A DNA stretch of 64,000 bases, from NCBI GenBank assembly GCA_002256205.1, contig NKIW01000005.1:124001-188000 (forward strand). Direction: 5' to 3'. Origin of the DNA: Rhizobiales bacterium PAR1 (GTDB taxonomy: Bacteria; Pseudomonadota; Alphaproteobacteria; Rhizobiales; Beijerinckiaceae). Positions 1 through 8,311 of the stretch are shown here, one piece after another. The position numbers and the translations under genes are program-made. A model generated the notes under the pieces. The model was not told the origin of the DNA. It saw only the letters and a program-made list of their open reading frames with translations, and searched no databases. How positions within the stretch are numbered: position 1 is the first letter of the stretch; each line of letters begins with the position of its first letter.

Positions 1-1
1 C

Positions 2-994
2 GGCTGGAACCAGTACCCGCCGATGATGGGGATCCCCGAGTTGCGACAGGCGGCGGCAGCGCATTACGCGCATCACCAGAACCTCACCCTCGATCCCGAC
101 AGCGAGATCATGGTGACCTCGGGCGCGACCGAAGCGCTCGCCGGCGCGCTGTTCTCGCTGATTGTGCCGGGCGATGAAGTTGTGCTGTTCGAGCCGCTTT
201 ATGACGCCTACCTGCCGCTCGTCTTGCGTGCTGGCGGCGTGCCGAAATTCATCAAGCTCAAGCCGCCGCACTGGCGTTTTACAGCGGATGACCTTGCGGA
301 GGCGTTCTCACAGCGCACCAAGCTGGTGCTGTTCAACAATCCACTCAACCCTGCGGGTACTGTCTGCCCGCCCGAAGATCTCGCGCTGCTGGCGCAGGCC
401 TGCATTACCCATGATGCCATCGCAGTCTGTGACGAGGTGTGGGAACATGTGGTGTTTGACGGCGTCAGACATCAATCCCTCCTGGCTTTCCCCGGCATGC
501 GCGAGCGCACGGTGAAGATCTCGTCGGCGGGCAAGATCTTTTCGATGACGGGCTGGAAGGTCGGCATGGTGATGGCCGCGCCAAACCTGATGCGCGTGCT
601 TTCTAAAGCGCATCAGTTCCTCACCTTCACGACACCGCCGAACCTTCAGGCCGCAGTCGCCTATGGTCTTGGCAAGGAAGACGCCTTCTTCGATGCGATG
701 CGGCAGGACTTCCAGCAGGCGCGCGATTATCTCGCCAAGGGTCTCACGGATCTTGGCTTTTCGGTGCTGAATTCGCGCGGCACCTACTTCCTCAACATCG
801 ATATCGCGCCGCTTGGCGAGACGGATGATGCCGAGTTCTGCCAGCGCCTCGTCAAGGCGTATGGGGTCGCGACGATCCCGGTCTCGGCATTCTATGCCGA
901 AAACCCGGTGAAAACGATCGTCCGCCTCTGCTTCGCCAAGAAGCGCGCGACGCTTGATGCTGCGTTGGAGCGGCTTGCGAAGCTGCCGCGTTGA
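2..994 (+). CDS. Class I/II PLP-dependent aminotransferase (5' end outside window)
   Basis: The frame is open from the window edge, so the N-terminus lies outside; about 330 residues are visible. The visible start (WNQYPPMMGIPELRQA) matches the region after the substrate-binding glycine of fold-type I aminotransferases. The expected motifs follow in order: NNPLNPAG, CDEVWEH (Asp and Tyr/Trp side of the PLP ring) and SSAGKIFSMTGWKVG, whose first Lys at bases 533-535 should form the Schiff base. The SxGKxFxxTGWKVG form resembles the methionine/glutamine/kynurenine transaminase group (YbdL, KAT) more than aspartate transaminases, so the amino donor is inferred only. A short inverted repeat follows the stop. 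Confident family, uncertain substrate. Confidence 0.85.
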   Translation, partial: GWNQYPPMMGIPELRQAAAAHYAHHQNLTLDPDSEIMVTSGATEALAGALFSLIVPGDEVVLFEPLYDAYLPLVLRAGGVPKFIKLKPPHWRFTADDLAEAFSQRTKLVLFNNPLNPAGTVCPPEDLALLAQACITHDAIAVCDEVWEHVVFDGVRHQSLLAFPGMRERTVKISSAGKIFSMTGWKVGMVMAAPNLMRVLSKAHQFLTFTTPPNLQAAVAYGLGKEDAFFDAMRQDFQQARDYLAKGLTDLGFSVLNSRGTYFLNIDIAPLGETDDAEFCQRLVKAYGVATIPVSAFYAENPVKTIVRLCFAKKRATLDAALERLAKLPR

Positions 995-1018
995 AAACAG
1001 CGTCAGACAGCCTGTTTT
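994..1018 (+). terminator. Short hairpin after the aminotransferase
   Basis: AAAACAG at 994-1000 is complementary to CTGTTTT at 1012-1018, with an 11-base loop. A second small CCGT/ACGG hairpin followed by six T lies near 1025-1040. Both sit between convergent genes (the aminotransferase and mepA), so a bidirectional transcription stop is a reasonable inference. Confidence 0.4.
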
Positions 1019-1046
1019 ACGCCGTCCGACGGTTTTTTGCCGACAA

Positions 1047-1985
1047 CTATTTCGAGACTGCGACCTGCCGGCATTCGTCCGGAAGGTCATCGAGCGTCCA
1101 CGGCTTGGGCGGCGGCTTGGGTTTGCCTTGTCCATTACCCTGTGGCTTGGGCTTGTGCATCGCCGCGTATTGCTTTTTCAGCCAATCCTTGAGTTCGGAG
1201 CCGCAACCATCCTCATCCTGCGGCAAGGGCTGATCGACGCAGCTCGCCTCGCCTGCAGGGCAGGCGATGCGGATGTGGAAATGGTAGTTGTGCCCCCACA
1301 TCGGCCGGACCTTCGAGAGCCAGCCGCGATCCGCACCGGCGTCGCGGCAGAGCGCGACCTTGATCGCCGGATTGACGAAAATCCGCGTCACGGCCTTTTC
1401 GCGCGCCGCAAGGCGGATCAACGCGAGGTGCTTGGCGGAATAGTGGCTGGGTTCCACATCCATCCAGTCCGGTCGGACGATATTGGTCGCGCTCATGTTC
1501 TCGCGCTCGTCGCGGGAAAGGCGCCGCCCCGGCATCGGTGTTAGCCAGAGGTCGGCGTCGAGGCCGATCTGGTGTGAGGCATGGCCGGTGAGCATCGGCC
1601 CGCCTCGCGGCTGCGAGATATCGCCGACGAGAAGGCCAGGCCAGCCTGCCTCTTTTGGCGCCCGGCGCGCGAGTTTTTCAAGGAGGCCGATCAGGTCTGG
1701 ATGGCCCCAATTGCGGTTGCGCGACAGCCGCATCACCTGCCAGGTCTCGCCATCGATGGGGAGCGCAGTCGCTCCGGCGATGCACCCCTTTGCGAAGGAG
1801 CCTATGGCGCGCGCTTCAAGGTTCGCCGGGCCGGGAACGGTGCCGAAAATCCGCTTGGCAGCATTGTTCGGGAGCTGCGCCAGCACTTTTTCGCGCCGTT
1901 CCATTTCCTCGGTCTGGTTCTGCTGTGCATGGGCCGCGGTGGAGAGGCCGATCAGCAGCGCGGCAGCAAGGGTCCTGACAATCAT
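1047..1985 (-). CDS. mepA: Penicillin-insensitive murein endopeptidase MepA
   Basis: M74-family (LAS-type) zinc endopeptidase that cleaves D-Ala-mDAP and mDAP-mDAP cross-links of peptidoglycan in the periplasm. The start at 1985 is chosen because it opens directly into a signal peptide (MIVRTLAAALLIGLSTAAHAQ); an upstream in-frame ATG at 2048 would bury it. Zinc-ligand motifs are visible: GHASHQIGLDADLW in the middle and WGHNYHFHIRIAC towards the C-terminus, the latter followed by paired cysteines. The C-terminus has a Lys/Pro/Gly-rich stretch (PKPQGNGQGKPKPPPKP) before a final Cys region. At 312 residues it is near or slightly above the family size. It diverges from an L,D-transpeptidase, another peptidoglycan cross-link enzyme. 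Confidence 0.93.
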   Translation of the reverse strand: MIVRTLAAALLIGLSTAAHAQQNQTEEMERREKVLAQLPNNAAKRIFGTVPGPANLEARAIGSFAKGCIAGATALPIDGETWQVMRLSRNRNWGHPDLIGLLEKLARRAPKEAGWPGLLVGDISQPRGGPMLTGHASHQIGLDADLWLTPMPGRRLSRDERENMSATNIVRPDWMDVEPSHYSAKHLALIRLAAREKAVTRIFVNPAIKVALCRDAGADRGWLSKVRPMWGHNYHFHIRIACPAGEASCVDQPLPQDEDGCGSELKDWLKKQYAAMHKPKPQGNGQGKPKPPPKPWTLDDLPDECRQVAVSK

Positions 1986-2163
1986 CGGTGTTTCCGTCGA
2001 CAGGTGCATCAAAGCAAGTGCATCAAACTTGACCGATTCTGGCAGCAAATGGTTAACCCAACTGTTCGGGCAAGGAGTTGTTCACCTTAAACCTTGAGGG
2101 TTTGGAGTCGACTTGGGTGGATTTTCGCTCTCAACGCGTCCTCTAGGGCTTTGGAGAATCCAC

Positions 2164-2604
2164 ATGCTGCAGATCTGGTTTCGTCGCTTGTTTCCGGTGC
2201 TGATGATTCTCGTCGGCGTTCTCGTGCAGACCAATGCGAGCTTTGCCGCCCGCATCGAGGCGCGCGTCGATCTCAAGGCGCAGCAGATGATCGTCAAGGT
2301 CGATGGCGAGGTCGCCCATGTCTGGAAGGTCTCGACCGCCCGGCGCGGCTACGTCACCCCGCGCGGCGTTTATGGCCCGAAGCGCATGCATACGAGCTAT
2401 TATTCCAAGAAATATTACAATTCGCCGATGCCCTATTCGATCTTCTTCAAGGGCGGCTATGCCGTCCATGGCACCAATGCGGTGAAGGCGCTCGGCGGCC
2501 CGGCTTCCCACGGCTGCATCCGTCTTGCGACCCCCAATGCGAAGGCGCTGTACAACCTCGTGCGCAACCACGGGCCGAGCCAGACGCGGATCATCATCTC
2601 GTAA
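2164..2604 (+). CDS. L,D-transpeptidase (YkuD domain)
   Basis: Small periplasmic YkuD-fold protein of 146 residues. The start at 2164 is supported by GGAG seven bases upstream and by an immediate hydrophobic signal (MLQIWFRRLFPVLMILVGVL). The catalytic motif is complete: HGTN about 35 residues before the C-terminal third, then SHGCIRL with the nucleophilic Cys. Such enzymes make 3-3 (mDAP-mDAP) cross-links or attach lipoproteins to peptidoglycan; which one cannot be told here. There is no LysM or other binding domain. It diverges from mepA across a 178-base intergenic region, so the two may share promoter control. Confidence 0.93.
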   Translation: MLQIWFRRLFPVLMILVGVLVQTNASFAARIEARVDLKAQQMIVKVDGEVAHVWKVSTARRGYVTPRGVYGPKRMHTSYYSKKYYNSPMPYSIFFKGGYAVHGTNAVKALGGPASHGCIRLATPNAKALYNLVRNHGPSQTRIIIS

Positions 2605-2626
2605 CGCGGCTCGAAGGTTCGCAAGG

Positions 2627-2694
2627 CTTTTTCCAAACAAGGGCTCTTCCCAAACCAAAACTCTTCCCAAACCAAAGCTCTTCCCAAACCTTGT
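2627..2694 (+). repeat. 17-bp tandem repeat, four units
   Basis: Four head-to-tail 17-bp units fill this stretch: 2627-2643 (degenerate), 2644-2660, 2661-2677 and 2678-2694, consensus CTCTTCCCAAACCAAAR. The middle two differ only at the last base. The array lies in the 145-base gap between the L,D-transpeptidase and the TctC-type receptor. It is A+C rich, unlike the surrounding coding DNA. No function is evident; it could have arisen by replication slippage. Confidence 0.85.
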
Positions 2695-2749
2695 CTTTCG
2701 GCTAACCTCTCCGCGCAAGGACGCTCGACATAGTGAGCGCGGGGGAGGA

Positions 2750-3751
2750 ATGATGGCGAAGGGTAACGGCACCGGGCTTGACCGGCGGACATTCGGACTG
2801 GGGTTGGCTGGAGCAGCGACGCTCTGCGTGCCTTCAATTGTCCGGGCGCAATCGAGCTGGCCGAAGGGCGGCACGATCAAGATGGTCATTCCCTTCCCGC
2901 CCGCCGGCGCGACGGATATCATCGGGCGGATCATGGCCGAGAAGCTCAGCCAGATCTGGGGCAACCAGATCGTCGTTGAGAATAAGGCTGGGGCAGGCGC
3001 CAATATCGGCACGGACATGGTCGTGAAATCCGCGCCGGATGGCTTCACCATCCTCGTCGCTTCGGTCGGGATTGCCACCAATCCCTATCTCTACAAGTCG
3101 CTGACCTATGACCCTATCCGCGATCTAGAGCCTGTTTCGCTGATGGCGATGGTGCCGAATATTATCGTTGTGCCGAATTCCTCGCCCGCCAAGACGATGG
3201 CGGATTTCGTCAAGCTGGCGAAGGAAAAGGGCAACCAGATGAGCTTCGGCTCCTCTGGTATCGGCACATCGCTGCACCTCTCGGGCGAGCTTTTTAATAA
3301 GCTGACCGGCGCCAAAATGACGCATGTGCCCTACAAAGGTGCGGGCGAAGCGAAGAACGATCTTATGGCCGGCCGGATCGACTGCATGTTCGACAACATT
3401 ACGTCGATGTTGCCGCAAGCGCGTGGCGGCACGGTGCGTGGTCTCGGGATTACCACAGCGAAGCGTTCCTCGCTTGCCCCGGAACTGCCACCGATCGCGG
3501 ACACTGTGCCCGGCTTCGATGTCTCCTCATGGTTCTCGCTGTTTGTGCCGGCAAAGACCCCAAAATGGATCATCGACAAGATCTCCGCCGATGCGAAGGC
3601 CGGTCTCGCTGATCCGAAAGCTGCCGAGAAGCTCGCCGCGCTCGGTGGCGAAATTGTCGCCTCGACACCCGAGGAGCTGAAGGCTTTCGTGAAACTCGAG
3701 AGCGAAAAATGGGGCGCATTGATCAAGGAGGTCGGCGCTACAGCGGGGTAA
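2750..3751 (+). CDS. TctC/Bug-family tripartite tricarboxylate receptor
   Basis: Periplasmic solute receptor of the Bug (TctC) family, 333 residues. ATG at 2750 or 2753 follows the strong GGGGGAGGA; the next residues carry a twin-arginine-like signal (LDRRTFGLGLAGAATLCVPSIVRAQ). Family hallmarks are IPFPPAGATDIIGRIMAEKLSQ, KAGAGANIGTDMV, FGSSGIGTSLHLSGELF and MTHVPYKGAGEA. The ligand is usually a carboxylate or aromatic acid and cannot be predicted. No tctA or tctB permease genes are next to it, so it must use a permease encoded elsewhere, a common situation for this expanded family. Confidence 0.92.
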   Translation: MMAKGNGTGLDRRTFGLGLAGAATLCVPSIVRAQSSWPKGGTIKMVIPFPPAGATDIIGRIMAEKLSQIWGNQIVVENKAGAGANIGTDMVVKSAPDGFTILVASVGIATNPYLYKSLTYDPIRDLEPVSLMAMVPNIIVVPNSSPAKTMADFVKLAKEKGNQMSFGSSGIGTSLHLSGELFNKLTGAKMTHVPYKGAGEAKNDLMAGRIDCMFDNITSMLPQARGGTVRGLGITTAKRSSLAPELPPIADTVPGFDVSSWFSLFVPAKTPKWIIDKISADAKAGLADPKAAEKLAALGGEIVASTPEELKAFVKLESEKWGALIKEVGATAG

Positions 3752-3777
3752 ACGAAAGTCACCTCGACCCGTATCGC

Positions 3778-3791
3778 TTGACGTTGATCAA
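3778..3791 (+). promoter_or_regulatory. FNR/FixK-type box upstream of YeeE gene
   Basis: TTGACGTTGATCAA matches the consensus TTGAT-N4-ATCAA at nine of ten defined positions. It lies about 80 bases before the GTG start of the YeeE/YedE gene at 3872. A site centred near -40 of a promoter there would suit activation by an oxygen-sensing CRP/FNR regulator. The match is seen; the regulation is inferred. Confidence 0.5.
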
Positions 3792-3871
3792 GGACATAAC
3801 GCCGCCTGGCGTTTCTGAATGCGACTGGCGGACGCCTTGGCGCTCGCCCTTTACATGTCGGGGGGAATGCC

Positions 3872-4984
3872 GTGCTTGCAGCCATCGCAAAATCCGTGGC
3901 GTCGATCGGCGCACCTGCAACCCTCGCTCTTGCGGGCTTGCTGATTGGCCTGCTCTTCGGTTTCATGGCCGCCAAGAGCCGGTTTTGCCTCCGCTCCGCC
4001 GTGATCGAGTTTGTCACCGGTCAGTTCGGGGAGAAGCTGGCGATCTGGCTGCTGATGTTCGGGGTCGCGATCACCGGCGTCCAGTTCATGATTGCGCATG
4101 GCCAGCTGGATGTCAGTTCAGTGCCGATGCTTGCGGCCAAAGGCAGCCTTTCCGGCGCTCTGATCGGCGGCCTTCTTTTTGGCTGCGGCATGATCCTCGC
4201 GCGGGGTTGCGCGAGCCGGCTGCTCATCCTTTCTGCGACGGGGAATTTGCGGGCTCTGATCGCCGGACTGATCTTCGTCGTGGTGGCCCAGGCTTCGTTC
4301 CACGGGCTGCTGGAGCCGGCGCGGCTCTATCTCAGTGACCTCTGGACCGTTGAGGGAGGTCAGGCCAGCGACCTCGTGATGCGCCTCGGCGGCAAGGAGA
4401 GCGACAAGTTCAAGGTCGCGTTGATCTGGCTGGCGGCAGCCTTTATCTTTTCGCTGCGCGGTAAGCTGAGCCTCTGGGGCTGGATTGGCGGCATCGGCGC
4501 TGGCATTGCGGTGTTGCTTGCCTACTGGATGACGTACCAGATCGGGCTCGCAGGCGCGCTATCCGGCACCGCCGAAGGGATCAGCTTTTCCGGCCCCTCT
4601 GCTGAGGTGCTGATGCGTGTGTTGACGCGCCCTGAAACGCCGATCGGCTTTGATACGCTGTTGATTCCCGGCGTGTTTCTCGGCGCGGTGTTAGCGGCGC
4701 TGATCGCGCGCGAGTGGCGTCTGACAGTGTTTGACGCCCGGTCTGGCATGCTGCGCTACATGTTGGGTGCGGCGCTGATGGGCTTCGGCGCCATGCTCGC
4801 GGGCGGCTGCGCGGTGGGCGCGGGCATCTCCGGTGGCGCGCTTCTCGCCGTCACCGCCTGGCTGACTCTGATCGGGCTTTGGCTTGGCGGCGGCTTCACC
4901 CATTATGTCGTCGATATGCCCCGCCTGTTTGTGCCCAAGGATGTGAAATCCGGGCGTTTGGGCAGCGGAAGGGCGCTCGGCTGA
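3872..4984 (+). CDS. YeeE/YedE family sulfur-transport membrane protein
   Basis: Polytopic membrane protein of 370 residues, full-length YeeE/YedE type, related to the thiosulfate importer TsuA. The GTG at 3872 is preceded by GGGGGGAA and gives a first hydrophobic helix straight away. Conserved Cys signatures of the family are present: KSRFCLRSA, FGCGMILARGCASRL and a C-terminal AGGCAVGAGISGG; in TsuA such cysteines pass the sulfur substrate through the pore. Roughly ten membrane spans can be read. It is not adjacent to a TusA-like gene. Two shorter YeeE proteins lie 2-3 kb away on the other strand. An FNR-like box lies upstream. Confidence 0.88.
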   Translation: MLAAIAKSVASIGAPATLALAGLLIGLLFGFMAAKSRFCLRSAVIEFVTGQFGEKLAIWLLMFGVAITGVQFMIAHGQLDVSSVPMLAAKGSLSGALIGGLLFGCGMILARGCASRLLILSATGNLRALIAGLIFVVVAQASFHGLLEPARLYLSDLWTVEGGQASDLVMRLGGKESDKFKVALIWLAAAFIFSLRGKLSLWGWIGGIGAGIAVLLAYWMTYQIGLAGALSGTAEGISFSGPSAEVLMRVLTRPETPIGFDTLLIPGVFLGAVLAALIAREWRLTVFDARSGMLRYMLGAALMGFGAMLAGGCAVGAGISGGALLAVTAWLTLIGLWLGGGFTHYVVDMPRLFVPKDVKSGRLGSGRALG

Positions 4985-4995
4985 AGCGCCTTTTT
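4971..4995 (+). terminator. Rho-independent terminator at the YeeE gene end
   Basis: GGCGC at 4972-4976 pairs with GCGCC at 4986-4990 and is followed at once by TTTTT (4991-4995). The hairpin overlaps the stop codon of the YeeE gene, so the coding sequence forms its left arm. Confidence 0.6.
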
Positions 4996-5006
4996 CTGTC
5001 TTCACA

Positions 5007-5083
5007 AAAGCAGTTCGGCGTGCCTTACGAGTCCATCTTCAGGGCGGCGATAAATGCCTCCTGTGGGAATTCGACCTTGCCGA
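5007..5083 (-). repeat. Duplicated copy of the lepA 3' end (77 bp)
   Basis: This 77-bp block repeats 5144-5220 with only three differences (two T/C and one A/T). The intact copy holds the last codons of lepA plus 18 bases after its stop. Read on the minus strand the extra copy encodes a relict lepA tail ending [13 protein letters not shown]. The two copies are separated by 60 bp carrying a palindromic repeat. This is a local duplication, not an independent gene. Confidence 0.9.
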
Positions 5084-5090
5084 CGAAAAG

Positions 5091-5132
5091 CACGACCAGA
5101 AAAAGTGGGAACCGGTTTTTCGTCTGGTCGTG
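5091..5132. repeat. Palindromic intergenic repeat element, copy 1
   Basis: CACGACCAG at the left is perfectly complementary to CTGGTCGTG at the right, enclosing the core AAAAAGTGGGAACCGGTTTTT. The core agrees at 16 of 19 positions with the reverse complement of a second element at 7715-7741. Cores of this AAAGTGG-CCGGTTTT type are, from memory, widespread intergenic repeats in Hyphomicrobiales. It lies between the two copies of the lepA tail and may also form a stem at the end of lepA transcripts. Confidence 0.75.
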
Positions 5133-5161
5133 CGGGAGAAATGAAAGCAGTTCGGCGTGCC

Positions 5162-6967
5162 TTACGAGTCCATCTTCAGGGCGGCGATAAACGCCTCCTG
5201 CGGGATTTCGACCTTGCCGAACTGCCGCATCTTCTTCTTGCCCTCTTTCTGCTTGTCCAGAAGCTTTCGCTTTCTCGAAATATCGCCGCCGTAACACTTG
5301 GCGGTGACATCCTTGCGCATGGCGCGGACCGTTTCGCGGGCGATGATCTTGCCGCCGATGGCGGCCTGAATCGGGATCTGGAAGAGGTGCGGCGGAATGA
5401 GGTCCTTCAGCTTCTCGCACATCACACGGCCGCGCCCTTCAGCGCGGTTGCGATGCACCAGCATCGAGAGCGCATCGACCGGCTCGGCGTTGACGAGGAT
5501 CGACAGTTTCACGAGGTCCCCCTCGCGATAGTCGATGATGTTGTAATCGAAGCTCGCGTAGCCCTTGGAGATCGATTTCAGCCGGTCATAAAAGTCGAAA
5601 ACGACTTCGTTGAGCGGCAACTCATAAACTACCATCGCGCGCTTGCCGACGTAAGACAGGTCGATCTGGTTGCCGCGCCGCTCCTGACAGAGCTTGAGGA
5701 TCGCGCCGAGGTAATCATCCGGCGTGAGGATCGTTGCCTTGATCCACGGCTCGCGGATCTGCTCGATTTTCATCACATCCGGCAGGTCCGCCGGATTGTG
5801 AAGGTCGATGGTCGTGCCGTCGCGCAGCGCGATCTCGTAGACGACGCTCGGCGCGGTGGCGATGAGGTCGAGGTTGAACTCGCGCGTCAGGCGTTCCTGA
5901 ATGATTTCGAGGTGCAACAGCCCAAGGAAACCGCAGCGGAAACCAAAGCCGAGCGCGGCGGAGCTTTCCATCTCGTAGGTAAAGCTCGCGTCATTCAGGC
6001 GCAATTTGCCCATCGCGCCACGGAGTTCATCGAAATCCGCCGCATCGACCGGGAAAAGGCCGCAGAACACCACCGGCTGCACCGGCTTGAAGCCCGGCAG
6101 GGCCTGAGCCGTCGGGCGCTTGTCCTCTGTGATGGTATCGCCGACGCGGGTATCCGCGACTTCCTTGATCGATCCGGTCAGGAACCCGACCTCACCCGGC
6201 GTCAGCTCGCCGATGTCGATCATCTTGGGCGTGAAAACACCGATACGGTCGACGTCATAGACGGCGTCCGTCCCCATCATCTTGATGCGCATGCCCTTCT
6301 TGAGCTTGCCATTGATGATGCGTACGAGCACGACGACGCCGAGATAAACATCATACCAGCTATCGACCAGCAGCGCCTTGAGCGGTGCTGACGCATCGCC
6401 CTTCGGCGGCGGCAGGCGCTTGACGATGGCTTCGAGCACACCTTCGATGTTGAGGCCGGTTTTCGCGGAAATCGGCACAGCTTCCGAGGCATCGAGGCCG
6501 ATGACTTCCTCGATCTGTTCCTTAACGCGCTCCGGCTCGGCAGCCGGAAGATCGACCTTGTTGAGGACTGGCACGATCTCATGGTTGGCATCGAGCGCGT
6601 GATAGACGTTGGCAAGCGTCTGCGCTTCCACGCCCTGTGAGGCATCGACGACAAGAAGGGAGCCTTCGCAAGCCGCAAGGCTGCGCGAGACTTCGTAGGC
6701 AAAGTCGACGTGGCCGGGCGTATCCATCAGGTTGAGGATATAGGTCTGCCCATCCTCGGCCTTGTAGGTGAGGCGCACGGTCTGCGCCTTGATGGTAATG
6801 CCGCGTTCGCGCTCGATATCCATGGAATCGAGCACTTGCTCGACCATCTCGCGCTCCTGCAAGCCACCTGTCTTCTGGATCAGGCGGTCAGCGAGCGTGG
6901 ATTTGCCATGGTCGATATGCGCGACGATGGAGAAATTGCGGATATTCGGGATCGGTTCGGTAGCCAT
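5162..6967 (-). CDS. lepA: Elongation factor 4 (LepA), translational GTPase
   Basis: Ribosome-associated GTPase of 601 residues, standard size. The start at 6967 gives [29 protein letters not shown], the normal LepA opening; an upstream in-frame ATG at 7132 would add 55 unrelated residues. G motifs are clear: AHIDHGKST (G1), RGITIKAQ (G2), DTPGHVDF (G3) and NKVDLP (G4). The LepA-specific C-terminal domain ends [18 protein letters not shown]. It lies downstream of two YeeE genes on the same strand with a 106-base gap. The last 59 bases are part of a 77-bp duplicated block. Very confident. Confidence 0.98.
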   Translation of the reverse strand: MATEPIPNIRNFSIVAHIDHGKSTLADRLIQKTGGLQEREMVEQVLDSMDIERERGITIKAQTVRLTYKAEDGQTYILNLMDTPGHVDFAYEVSRSLAACEGSLLVVDASQGVEAQTLANVYHALDANHEIVPVLNKVDLPAAEPERVKEQIEEVIGLDASEAVPISAKTGLNIEGVLEAIVKRLPPPKGDASAPLKALLVDSWYDVYLGVVVLVRIINGKLKKGMRIKMMGTDAVYDVDRIGVFTPKMIDIGELTPGEVGFLTGSIKEVADTRVGDTITEDKRPTAQALPGFKPVQPVVFCGLFPVDAADFDELRGAMGKLRLNDASFTYEMESSAALGFGFRCGFLGLLHLEIIQERLTREFNLDLIATAPSVVYEIALRDGTTIDLHNPADLPDVMKIEQIREPWIKATILTPDDYLGAILKLCQERRGNQIDLSYVGKRAMVVYELPLNEVVFDFYDRLKSISKGYASFDYNIIDYREGDLVKLSILVNAEPVDALSMLVHRNRAEGRGRVMCEKLKDLIPPHLFQIPIQAAIGGKIIARETVRAMRKDVTAKCYGGDISRKRKLLDKQKEGKKKMRQFGKVEIPQEAFIAALKMDS

Positions 6968-7073
6968 GCCCTGCGCATAGCCGAGCTGGAGCAAAACGCC
7001 AATAGAAATGGCGGGATTTGCGACAATCCCGCCAGAAGAATGAGCAATCGGTTGGGCAGGAGAGCCCTTGTGT

Positions 7074-7688
7074 TTACACTTTGGTGGCGGCAATGGCCTC
7101 GACAGGCGCATCTGCCGGCACACCATCGGCATTCGGGCCGATTTCCGCCTGCCAAGGCGAGACCTTTTCGAGCCAGACCAGAAACCCGATGATGATCGCC
7201 GCGAAGGTGAGCGCCACAGCGGGGAAGGGCACGCCCATCACCTGATCGAGCGTCAACTTGCCATACGAGCCGGTCGTCAGAACCGGTTTCAGAATGTTCG
7301 GCTCCATATAGGTGAAGGCCAGCGCGCCGAAGAGCCCGCCGATGAAGGTGAAGATCGCATCCTTGTAACCGGTGCCGATCTGCGCCAGCACGGTGCCGGG
7401 GCAGGCGCCCGCAATGACGATCCCAACGCCGAGCACCGCGCCGCCGACGATATCCGCCGCAAAAAGCGTCGCTTTCGGCGAGAGTTTGGCGATGCCGAAG
7501 CCGACCATGATCGAAAGCACGATCAGGCCGGTCGCAACCGCCGAGAGAAACATCTTCAGCATGGTGTGGCGGGACATCTGCATCTGGCAGACGATGACCC
7601 CGCCCTCGCAGACGCGACCCTTTTCCAGCGCCATGCCAAAAATGGCACCCATCGCAAGTCCGATCAGAATAGCTGCAAAAACCGACAT
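7074..7688 (-). CDS. YeeE/YedE family membrane protein (second of pair)
   Basis: Membrane protein of 204 residues with about five hydrophobic spans. It belongs to the short, two-gene version of the YeeE/YedE family. Family-type motifs are [20 protein letters not shown] near the N-terminus and [21 protein letters not shown] in the middle; their cysteines probably contact a sulfur ligand. It follows the 172-residue partner on the same strand, with 62 bases between them occupied by a palindromic repeat. The pair together resembles the full-length protein encoded at 3872-4984. In other bacteria such pairs occur with persulfide-responsive ArsR-type (BigR/SqrR) genes, none of which are seen here. 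Confidence 0.82.
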   Translation of the reverse strand: MSVFAAILIGLAMGAIFGMALEKGRVCEGGVIVCQMQMSRHTMLKMFLSAVATGLIVLSIMVGFGIAKLSPKATLFAADIVGGAVLGVGIVIAGACPGTVLAQIGTGYKDAIFTFIGGLFGALAFTYMEPNILKPVLTTGSYGKLTLDQVMGVPFPAVALTFAAIIIGFLVWLEKVSPWQAEIGPNADGVPADAPVEAIAATKV

Positions 7689-7714
7689 TTTTTATCCTTT
7701 CTCGCATCCTTTTC

Positions 7715-7741
7715 GCGCAAAACCGGAAACCACTTTTGCGC
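7715..7741. repeat. Palindromic intergenic repeat element, copy 2
   Basis: GCGCAAAA (7715-7722) is complementary to TTTTGCGC (7734-7741) around CCGGAAACCAC. The reverse complement core AAAAGTGGTTTCCGGTTTT resembles the element at 5091-5132. It lies between the two YeeE genes of one probable transcript, so it may affect mRNA stability or expression of the second gene. Confidence 0.7.
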
Positions 7742-7750
7742 CCGGATACG

Positions 7751-8269
7751 TCAGACCCTCTTGTAGATGAGATTGGCGGTGATGATTCCGGCGCCGAACA
7801 TCGCTGTCACGGCAATGAATGAGCCGATCGCGAGTTGCGCGATGCCGGAGACACCGTGCCCGGAGGTGCAGCCATCCGCGATGCGCGCGCCGAGCACCAT
7901 GATGAAACCGCCGAGAAAGGCCATCATGTAGCGCCGCGCCGGCGTGTGCGCGCCCATGGCTTTCGCCCAGAAGGGCGAGGCACCCCAGCGCGGCGTTCCG
8001 GACAGACGCGACGAGATGAAGGCGCCGAGCACGATGCCGGCGATGAGCGCAACCTGCCACCAGTTCTTCGCGCCGCTCATGTGGTTGGCGGCGTATTTGA
8101 TCTGCGTGATTGAAGGGTCAACGAAGGCTGCGAGATTGGCCGAAATCGTCACATAGGACGACGAGGTGCCGAGGGCCGTGCCGATGAAATAAAAGGCGGG
8201 AATCTGCAAGAGCCCGATCACGATGCCCGCTGTATAGGGCGACCAGGCTCTCGATGAGAGCGAAAACAT
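7751..8269 (-). CDS. YeeE/YedE family membrane protein (first of pair)
   Basis: Membrane protein of 172 residues. After MFSLSSRAWSPYTAGIVIGLLQ there are about four spans. The family signature ARIADGCTSGHGVSGIAQLA lies in the C-terminal part; the Cys of DGCTSGHG is the likely sulfur-handling residue. ATG at 8269 follows GGAGGAACCC. It is the first gene of a likely transcript with the 204-residue partner and perhaps lepA. A 22-bp palindrome lies 43-64 bases upstream of the start, a plausible repressor site. The transported compound (thiosulfate, sulfite-derived or persulfide sulfur) is inferred only from the family. Confidence 0.82.
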   Translation of the reverse strand: MFSLSSRAWSPYTAGIVIGLLQIPAFYFIGTALGTSSSYVTISANLAAFVDPSITQIKYAANHMSGAKNWWQVALIAGIVLGAFISSRLSGTPRWGASPFWAKAMGAHTPARRYMMAFLGGFIMVLGARIADGCTSGHGVSGIAQLAIGSFIAVTAMFGAGIITANLIYKRV

Positions 8270-8311
8270 GGGTTCCTCCGGACGAACATGATCCGTTGGG
8301 GATCAGATCGC

